A stretch of 6,047 nucleotides of DNA from Phosphoribacter sp035448065 (lineage in GTDB: Bacteria > Actinomycetota > Actinomycetes > Actinomycetales > Dermatophilaceae): the NCBI GenBank assembly GCA_035448065.1, contig DAOTIG010000177.1, positions 1 to 6,047 of the forward strand, read 5' to 3'. Made by a program: the position numbers and the translations under genes. Of the stretch, positions 1 through 6,047 are shown piece after piece; the stretch's first letter is position 1; every line of letters starts with the position of its first letter. The notes under the pieces were generated by a model. The model worked only from the letters and a program-made list of their open reading frames with translations. It did no database searches and was not told the origin of the DNA.

Positions 1-1
1 C

Positions 2-1135
2 GAGTACAACCTCGTCGCCGAGGAGTACGGCGGCGAGACGATGTTCGTCGACGTGTCGGCCCGCGAGCGGGTCAACATCGACGGGCTGCTCGAGGCGGTC
101 CTGCTCACCGCTGACGCGGCGCTGGACCTGCGGGCCAACCCCGACACCGACGCCCGCGGCGTCGCGATCGAGGCCAACCTCGACAAGGGCCGCGGTGCCA
201 CCGCGACCGTGCTGGTCCAGCAGGGCACCCTGCGGGTCGGTGACGCGATCGTGGCCGGCTCGGCGCACGGGCGGGTCCGGGCCATGCTCGACGAGCACGG
301 CAACCAGCTCGCCGAGGCCACCCCGAGCCGCCCGGTCCAGGTGCTCGGGCTCTCCTCGGTCCCGCGGGCCGGCGACACCTTCGTCGTCGCCCCGGACGAC
401 CGCACCGCCCGGCAGATCGCCGAGAAGCGCGAGGCGGCCGACCGTCAGGCCAGCCTGGCCAAGGCCCGCAAGCGGATCTCGCTCGAGAACCTCACCGAGG
501 CTCTGGCCGCCGGCAAGGTCGAGACGCTCAACCTCATCCTCAAGGGCGACGTCTCCGGCTCGGTCGAGGCGCTCGAGGACGCCCTGCTGCAGATCGATGT
601 CGGCGAGGAGGTCGACCTGCGGATCATCGACCGCGGCGTCGGCGCGATCACCCTCAACAACATCAACCTGGCCCTGGCCTCCAACGCGGTGATCATCGGC
701 TTCAACGTCCGCGCCGAGGGCCAGAACGCCGAGGTCGCCGACCGCGAGGGCGTCGAGATCCGCTACTACACGGTCATCTACCAGGCGATCGAGGAGATCG
801 AGGCGTCCCTCAAGGGCATGCTCAAGCCGGAGTTCGAGGAGGTCTCGCTCGGCACCGCCGAGATCCGCGAGATCTTCCGCTCCAGCAAGTTCGGCAACAT
901 CGCCGGCTCGCTGGTCCGCTCCGGGGAGATCAAGCGTGGCGCCAAGGCCCGGGTCACCCGCAACGGCGTCGTCGTCGGCGAGAACATCGAGATCGCCGGT
1001 CTGCGCCGCTTCAAGGACGACGTCACCGAGGTCCGCGAGGGCTACGAGTGCGGCATCAACCTCGGGTCGTTCAACGACCTGCAGCTCGAGGACGTCATCG
1101 AGACCTACGAGATGCGGGAGAAGCCACGCGCGTAG
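2..1135 (+). CDS. infB: Translation initiation factor IF-2, C-terminal part (5' end outside window)
   Basis: IF-2 is the GTPase that brings initiator fMet-tRNA to the 30S subunit and promotes 50S joining. The reading frame is open from base 2 to the TAG at 1133-1135, giving 377 residues; the true start lies upstream, so the ATG at 41 is internal. The fragment opens at the end of the G domain: VDVSA (window residues 16-20) is the G5 element. An EF-Tu domain-2-like beta barrel follows (about residues 52-130, with GVAIEANLDKGRGATATVLV), then the IF-2 domain III (about 170-240, LNLILKGDVSGSVEAL) and, after a helical linker, the fMet-tRNA-binding C2 domain (about 283-373, with GTAEIREIF, LVRSGEIKRG and YECGINL). 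The missing part should hold the variable N-terminal region and GTP-binding motifs G1 to G4. The sequence is collinear with the family to its usual end, without frameshift. rbfA downstream confirms the assignment. Confidence 0.98.
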   Translation, partial: EYNLVAEEYGGETMFVDVSARERVNIDGLLEAVLLTADAALDLRANPDTDARGVAIEANLDKGRGATATVLVQQGTLRVGDAIVAGSAHGRVRAMLDEHGNQLAEATPSRPVQVLGLSSVPRAGDTFVVAPDDRTARQIAEKREAADRQASLAKARKRISLENLTEALAAGKVETLNLILKGDVSGSVEALEDALLQIDVGEEVDLRIIDRGVGAITLNNINLALASNAVIIGFNVRAEGQNAEVADREGVEIRYYTVIYQAIEEIEASLKGMLKPEFEEVSLGTAEIREIFRSSKFGNIAGSLVRSGEIKRGAKARVTRNGVVVGENIEIAGLRRFKDDVTEVREGYECGINLGSFNDLQLEDVIETYEMREKPRA

Positions 1136-1179
1136 GTGTGCTCACCTTCCAGCCTGGTGGGGTTTCAGGCACCGGTGGA

Positions 1180-1261
1180 GACTTCGCAGACCCGCAGGAT
1201 CGGGTATGCCGTGGCCGTCGCGACGACGCGAACGGCGCGGCATACCCGATCACGCGAAGTC
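1180..1261 (+). other. Two-tier inverted repeat: predicted long RNA hairpin upstream of rbfA
   Basis: The 147-nt gap between infB and rbfA (1136-1282) holds no credible gene but a strong inverted repeat. Bases 1198-1211 and 1238-1251 are perfect 14-nt reverse complements (arm GATCGGGTATGCCG). Pairing continues inward through 1212-1213/1236-1237 (one G-U), 1215-1218/1232-1235 and 1219-1222/1227-1230, closing on the loop ACGA (1223-1226), with only G1214 and A1231 bulged: 24 pairs in 54 nt. An outer helix, GACTTCGC (1180-1187) with GCGAAGTC (1254-1261), encloses it, leaving 10 unpaired bases on the left and 2 on the right. The structure ends 21 nt before the rbfA ATG. No T-run follows, so it does not look like an ordinary intrinsic terminator. 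An RNase III processing site, an attenuator or mRNA stabiliser, or a dispersed palindromic repeat are all possible. The pairing is read directly; the function is unknown. A minor 5-bp hairpin, AGGTG/CACCT, also spans the infB stop (1134-1147). Confidence 0.8.
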
Positions 1262-1282
1262 CGTTGACAGACAGGCACACCC

Positions 1283-1762
1283 ATGGCTGATGCAGCACGG
1301 GCGCGCAAGATCGCCGAGCGGATCAAGGCGATCGTCGCCGAGCAGCTCGAATACCGCGTCAAGGACGAGCGGCTCGGCTTCGTCACCGTCACCGACGTGC
1401 GGGTCACCGGTGACCTGCAGCACGCGACGGTGTTCTACACCGTCTTCGGCGACGACGCCGCCCGCGAGGCGACCGCCAAGGCGCTCGAGTCGGCCAAGGG
1501 CAAGATCCGCAGCTCCCTCGGGCAGCTCGGCATCCGGCTCACCCCGACGGTCGAGTTCGTCGCCGACGGGCTGCCCGAGGGCGCCGCGCACTTCGAGGAG
1601 GTGCTCGCCGAGACCAAGGCCCGGGACGCCGAGCTGGCTCGGGCGCGGGAGTCCGCGAGCTACGCCGGCGACGCCGACCCCTATCGCAAGCCGCCGACTG
1701 ACGCCGCCGCCGACGCCGCTGAGGACGCGGACGACGACGCCGAGAGCGACCGCCGGGCGTGA
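1283..1762 (+). CDS. rbfA: 30S ribosome-binding factor RbfA
   Basis: RbfA binds the immature 30S subunit near the 5' end of 16S rRNA and assists late maturation; in Escherichia coli it is needed for growth in the cold. The 159-residue product begins MADAARARKIAERIKAIVAE, the usual N-terminal helix, followed by RVKDERLGFVTVTDVRVTGD and HATVFYTVFG (residues 25-56). ALESAKG at 67-73 contains the Ala-x-Gly kink that replaces GxxG in this KH-like fold. The family core ends near residue 115. The rest (about 116-159) is a low-complexity Ala/Asp/Glu-rich tail, probably disordered, with an acidic cluster around 147-156. The ATG start fits the family N-terminus exactly, but the Shine-Dalgarno is weak (AGG at 1273-1275). 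The TGA stop overlaps the truB GTG by 4 nt. The large hairpin just upstream could influence its expression; that is inference. Confidence 0.96.
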   Translation: MADAARARKIAERIKAIVAEQLEYRVKDERLGFVTVTDVRVTGDLQHATVFYTVFGDDAAREATAKALESAKGKIRSSLGQLGIRLTPTVEFVADGLPEGAAHFEEVLAETKARDAELARARESASYAGDADPYRKPPTDAAADAAEDADDDAESDRRA

Positions 1763-2685
1763 GCGACGGGCTGCTGCTCGTCGACAAGCCGGCCGGGCTG
1801 ACCAGCCACGACGTCGTCGCCCGGGTGCGCCGGCTGGCCGGGACGCGACGGGTCGGCCATGCCGGCACCCTCGACCCGATGGCGACCGGCGTGCTTGTCC
1901 TCGGGATCGACAAGGGCACCAAGCTGCTCACCTTCCTCGTCGGCTGTGACAAGACCTATGCCGCGACGATCCGGCTCGGGCAGACGACCGTCACCGACGA
2001 TGCCGAGGGCGAGATCCTTGAGTCGGCCGATGCCTCGGTGCTCACGCCGGACCAGGTCGGCGCGGCGGTGCAGGCGCTCACCGGCGCGATCGAGCAGGTG
2101 CCGTCCGCGGTCAGCGCGATCAAGGTGGGCGGCCAGCGCTCCTATGCCCGGGTCCGGGCGGGGGAGCAGGTCGAGCTCGCCGCGCGGCCGGTGGCCGTCC
2201 ACCGCTTCGACGTGCTCGAGCACAGGTCGGCGACCGCCGACGGGGGCACGCCGGTGGTCGACCTCGACGTCGAGGTCGAGGTGAGCTCGGGCACCTACGT
2301 GCGGGCGCTGGCCCGCGACCTCGGGGCCGCGCTGGGGGTCGGCGGTCACCTCACCGAGTTGCGCCGCACCCGGGTGGGCCGATTCGCCGTCGCCGACTGC
2401 CACCCACTCGCCGAGCTCGAGGCGACCGTCGCGCGCGAGGGGGCGGGCGGCATACCGCTGCTGTCGCTGTCCGACGCCGCGCGCTCCGAGCTCGCCGTGC
2501 GCGTGCTCACCGACGAGCAGGCGCGTGCGCTGTCCTACGGCCAGCCTGTGCCGTCGGAGCAGCCCGGGCGGGCCGAGCCGGTCGCGGCCTTCGCCCCGGA
2601 CGGGCGCCTCGTCGCGATCCTCGACGAGCGCGCCGCGCGGGCGCGGGTGCACGTCGTCCTGGCACCGGCCGGCTCCACGGGCTAA
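1759..2685 (+). CDS. truB: tRNA pseudouridine(55) synthase TruB
   Basis: TruB isomerises U55 to pseudouridine in the T loop of elongator tRNAs and is regarded as a tRNA-folding chaperone. The 308-residue protein shows the family motifs in order: GLLLVDKPAGLTSHDVV (4-20), then GHAGTLDPMATGVL (33-46) with catalytic Asp39, then KTYAATIRLG (65-74) with the conserved active-site Tyr67, then SAIKVGGQRSYARVRAGE (119-136), SGTYVRALARDLG (177-189) and LRRTRVGRF (201-209). Residues from about 247 to 302 match in position the short C-terminal domain of actinobacterial TruB proteins. The GTG start fits the family N-terminus and overlaps the rbfA stop in the sequence GTGA; no Shine-Dalgarno is evident, so coupled translation is likely. 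Codon 232 is ATA for Ile, a rare choice in such GC-rich DNA, and it falls within a GGCATACC octamer. The gene is complete. Confidence 0.97.
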   Translation: MSDGLLLVDKPAGLTSHDVVARVRRLAGTRRVGHAGTLDPMATGVLVLGIDKGTKLLTFLVGCDKTYAATIRLGQTTVTDDAEGEILESADASVLTPDQVGAAVQALTGAIEQVPSAVSAIKVGGQRSYARVRAGEQVELAARPVAVHRFDVLEHRSATADGGTPVVDLDVEVEVSSGTYVRALARDLGAALGVGGHLTELRRTRVGRFAVADCHPLAELEATVAREGAGGIPLLSLSDAARSELAVRVLTDEQARALSYGQPVPSEQPGRAEPVAAFAPDGRLVAILDERAARARVHVVLAPAGSTG

Positions 2686-2690
2686 CTAGA

Positions 2691-3659
2691 GTGTCCCCCG
2701 TGCACGTCTGGCGCTCCCTCGACGAGATCCCGGAATCCCTGGGTCCGACCGTCGTCACCCTCGGCAACTTCGACGGCGTGCACCGCGGCCACCGGGCCGT
2801 GCTCGGGGTGCTCACCGAGCTGGCCGCCGAGACCGGCCGGCCGTCGGTGGCGGTGACCTTCGAGCCGCATCCCCTGGCCGTCCTGCGCCCCGAGTCGGCG
2901 CCGGCGGCGCTCACCTCGCTCGACCAGCGACTCCGGCTGCTCGAGGGCACCGGCCTGGACGGGGTCCTCGTGCTCGAGTTCACCCGCGACTTCGCCGCCC
3001 AGACACCCGAGGAGTTCGTCGACCGGGTCTTCGTCGATGCCCTGCACGCGGCGGCGGTCGTCGTCGGGGCGGACACCCGCTTCGGCGTGCGCAACGTCGG
3101 CACCGTGCAGACCCTTGTCGACCTCGGCGCGAGCCGGGGCTTCCACGTCGTCGGCGTCGAGGACGTCGGCGAGGGCGGCCGTTGGTCCTCCACCCGGGTC
3201 CGCGAGGCGCTGGCTGCCGGCGACCTCGACACGGCCACCGACATCCTCGGCCGGCCGCCGCGGGTCGACGGCACGGTCGTCCACGGCGACCACCGGGGTC
3301 GGCTGCTCGGCTTCCCCACGGCCAACCTCGGCGGTGCGATCGAGGGGATGATCCCGGCCGACGGCGTGTATGCCGGGTGGCTGACCCGGCTCGACCTGCC
3401 CGAGGGCGCCGCCGATCGCAGCCTGCCGACGGCCATCTCGGTCGGCACCAATCCGACCTTCGACGGCACCCAGCGCCGGGTGGAGGGCTACGTCCTGGAC
3501 CGGGCCGACCTGGACCTCTACGGCGAGCGGATCGCCTACGAGTTCGTCCGCCGGCTGCGCCCGACCCTGCGCTTCGACGGCGTCGAGCCGCTCGTGGCGC
3601 AGATGCACGAGGACGTCGCGCAATGCCGTGCGGTGCTCGGGAGCATCGTCGCGGAGTGA
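2691..3659 (+). CDS. ribF: Bifunctional riboflavin kinase / FAD synthetase RibF
   Basis: This cytoplasmic enzyme phosphorylates riboflavin to FMN and then adenylylates FMN to FAD. The 322-residue length is usual for the bifunctional form. The N-terminal FAD synthetase domain (about 15-170) carries TLGNFDGVHRGH with the HxGH nucleotide-binding motif at 31-34, TFEPHPLAVLRP (56-67), and a WSSTRVREAL motif at 165-174. The stretch GADTRFGVRNVG (126-137) stands where many homologues have GxNFxFG, a mild divergence. The C-terminal riboflavin kinase domain (about 187-318) has GRLLGFPTANL with the PTAN motif at 209-212, GVYAGW (225-230), TNPTF and VEGYVLD; Glu265 is the likely catalytic base by position. 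The start is uncertain: GTG 2691 lies 5 nt after the truB stop, while GTG 2700 would give MHVWRSLDEI, closer to many family N-termini. Neither has a clear Shine-Dalgarno, so translation is probably coupled to truB. Confidence 0.96.
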   Translation: MSPVHVWRSLDEIPESLGPTVVTLGNFDGVHRGHRAVLGVLTELAAETGRPSVAVTFEPHPLAVLRPESAPAALTSLDQRLRLLEGTGLDGVLVLEFTRDFAAQTPEEFVDRVFVDALHAAAVVVGADTRFGVRNVGTVQTLVDLGASRGFHVVGVEDVGEGGRWSSTRVREALAAGDLDTATDILGRPPRVDGTVVHGDHRGRLLGFPTANLGGAIEGMIPADGVYAGWLTRLDLPEGAADRSLPTAISVGTNPTFDGTQRRVEGYVLDRADLDLYGERIAYEFVRRLRPTLRFDGVEPLVAQMHEDVAQCRAVLGSIVAE

Positions 3660-3777
3660 AGTGTGACCTGAGAAGGTCGCGCTGCGGGGTGCGCAGCACA
3701 TACGGTGGGGGGCAGACGTCCGGCAGCCCGCACCTACGGAAGGCGGGCACCCGGCAAGAGCGACGAAGGAGACGCCT
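3660..3777 (+). other. ribF / acyl-CoA synthetase intergenic region with short hairpins
   Basis: Three small inverted repeats can be read here. Hairpin A (3661-3682) pairs nine bases, including two G-U pairs, around the GNRA-type tetraloop GAGA (3670-3673). Hairpin B pairs GCTGCG (3681-3686) with CGCAGC (3692-3697) around a 5-nt loop; A and B share 3681-3682 and so cannot both form completely. Hairpin C pairs GCCCGC (3726-3731) with GCGGGC (3743-3748). No T-run follows any of them, so termination after ribF is possible but not shown. TACGGT at 3701-3706 has the TAnnnT form of an actinobacterial -10 box, but no matching -35 box lies at the usual distance. A promoter for the acyl-CoA synthetase may lie here; I cannot place it firmly. 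Confidence 0.45.
3766..3772 (+). promoter_or_regulatory. Shine-Dalgarno sequence of the acyl-CoA synthetase gene
   Basis: AAGGAGA is a near-ideal Shine-Dalgarno and the clearest in the window. AAGGAG (3766-3771) lies 6 nt before the GTG at 3778 and 12 nt before the in-frame ATG at 3784, which favours the GTG start. The genes before it appear to rely on overlap or close spacing, so this site suggests independent initiation and a separate expression level for the synthetase. Confidence 0.8.
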
Positions 3778-5652
<1,875 letters not shown>

Positions 5653-5674
5653 GAGTTTGCCCGGGGTCTGAGCT

Positions 5675-5693
5675 TTATCGGGTCACCCGATAA
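5675..5693. repeat. Perfect short palindrome between convergent genes
   Basis: TTATCGGGT (5675-5683) and ACCCGATAA (5685-5693) are perfect 9-nt reverse complements around one central C. As RNA it would form at least a 7-bp stem with a 5-nt loop; as DNA it could be an operator-like dyad. It lies 22 nt after the synthetase stop and 1 nt before the larger hairpin, and shares the ACCCGA/TCGGGT core with it, so it may be the first half of a tandem terminator. For transcripts coming from the right, it lies just beyond the main hairpin. Confidence 0.65.
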
Positions 5694-5694
5694 T

Positions 5695-5735
5695 GTGGCG
5701 CTTCACCCGAGGAACTTCCTCGGGTGAAGCGCCAC
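5695..5735. terminator. Likely bidirectional terminator, 19-bp perfect hairpin
   Basis: Bases 5695-5713 and 5717-5735 are perfect 19-nt reverse complements around the 3-nt spacer ACT; the left arm reads GTGGCGCTTCACCCGAGGA. The hairpin lies 43 nt after the acyl-CoA synthetase stop and 33 nt from the stop of the converging pcm-like gene, the normal place for a shared terminator. The T-tracts are poor on both sides (CTTGTCGGG to the right; ATTATCGGG reading leftward), as is common for hairpin terminators in GC-rich actinobacteria. The structure is read directly; termination is inferred from structure and position. Confidence 0.85.
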
Positions 5736-5767
5736 CTTGTCGGGTCGAGGGGCAGTGCGGCGAGGAA

Positions 5768-6047
5768 TCAGCCGTCGACGAGCGGCACGAAGACATAGCG
5801 GCCGAGCGGCCGGCGCTCGGCTTGGGTGACCCGCCACAGCGTGCCGTCGGCCGGCACGACGAGCACCCCGTCGTCGGCGAGCTGGGCGACGAGTGCGGCC
5901 GGCACCTCACGCGCCATCGCCGACACGAGGATCCGGTCGTATGCCGCGGCGCCGGGATCACCGAGCACACCCGGCCGGGCCGGCTCGACGCGGGCCCACG
6001 GCATACCGGCTGCGACGACCGCGGCAGCGCCGCGCTCGACGAGCTCG
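5768..6047 (-). CDS. pcm: Protein-L-isoaspartate O-methyltransferase-like protein, C-terminal part (5' end outside window)
   Basis: The family transfers a methyl group from S-adenosylmethionine to isoaspartyl residues in damaged proteins, starting their repair. The minus-strand frame is open from the right edge to the TGA at 5770-5768, giving the last 92 residues. The key stretch is AAAYDRILVSAMAREVPAAL (window residues 48-67), matching the family pattern PYDRILVTAA..EVP..L at the end of the methyltransferase core. LADDGVLVVPADGTLWRV follows, and the protein ends with RYVFVPLVDG, like the FVPL ending of the family. The S-adenosylmethionine-binding motif I and the catalytic region are outside the window. 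The ATG at 6004-6002 is in frame but internal, because homology-like sequence (ELVERGAAAVVAAG) continues upstream to the edge. A related methyltransferase from the same superfamily is the main alternative. The gene converges on the acyl-CoA synthetase and is therefore a separate transcription unit. Confidence 0.8.
   Translation of the reverse strand, partial: ELVERGAAAVVAAGMPWARVEPARPGVLGDPGAAAYDRILVSAMAREVPAALVAQLADDGVLVVPADGTLWRVTQAERRPLGRYVFVPLVDG

Noticed and set aside
1198..1251. Reading the infB-rbfA hairpin as an ordinary intrinsic terminator.
   Set aside because: No T-run follows, an outer helix encloses it, and the flanking genes normally share a transcript. Partial termination is not excluded.
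1264..1269. TTGACA, an exact -35 consensus, just before rbfA.
   Set aside because: A partner -10 box would fall inside the first codons of rbfA, and nothing TAnnnT-like is there at 16-18 nt spacing. A chance match is more likely.
936..1949. A 337-codon plus-strand open frame running from infB through the gap and rbfA into truB.
   Set aside because: It is out of frame with three recognised genes and consists of Arg/Ser/Pro/Thr-rich sequence typical of a frame-shifted reading of GC-rich DNA.
1681..2652. A 323-codon minus-strand open frame opposite truB.
   Set aside because: It is a shadow of truB, with low-complexity Arg/Gly/Asp/His-rich content and no motif.
6002..6004. ATG on the minus strand as the start of a 78-aa protein.
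   Set aside because: The frame stays open to the window edge with plausible methyltransferase sequence, and 78 residues would lack the S-adenosylmethionine-binding core; the gene is truncated by the window.

Overview
The window is very GC-rich, and its proteins read as those of a high-GC Gram-positive bacterium (Actinomycetota). The gene order infB-rbfA-truB-ribF is the distal half of the conserved nusA-infB translation operon. The wording of the proteins would fit a Micrococcales lineage such as Intrasporangiaceae/Dermatophilaceae, but that placement is an impression and was not tested.

Layout on the + strand: the 3' part of infB (initiation factor IF-2, 5' end outside the window); a 147-nt gap holding a large predicted RNA hairpin; rbfA (30S maturation factor); truB (tRNA Psi55 synthase), whose GTG start overlaps the rbfA stop; ribF (bifunctional riboflavin kinase/FAD synthetase) 5 nt further on; a 118-nt gap with short hairpins; and a 624-aa long-chain acyl-CoA synthetase of the FadD15-like kind. 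A 19-bp perfect hairpin follows, a likely bidirectional terminator. On the - strand, converging on it, is the C-terminal part of a gene resembling protein-L-isoaspartate O-methyltransferase (pcm), which runs off the right edge.

infB, rbfA and truB serve translation initiation, small-subunit maturation and tRNA modification. ribF makes FMN and FAD and is a customary neighbour. The acyl-CoA synthetase is a lipid-metabolism gene, probably an independent unit with its own strong Shine-Dalgarno, sitting where rpsO commonly follows ribF.

The coding content is ordinary housekeeping, and I see no new multi-gene system, mobile element, CRISPR array, tRNA or rRNA. The most interesting signal is non-coding: a roughly 80-nt two-tier inverted repeat immediately upstream of rbfA, where many operons of this type carry a ylxP/DUF503 gene. 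A recurring GGCATACC octamer, which also forms the arms of that hairpin, is the second point worth checking.
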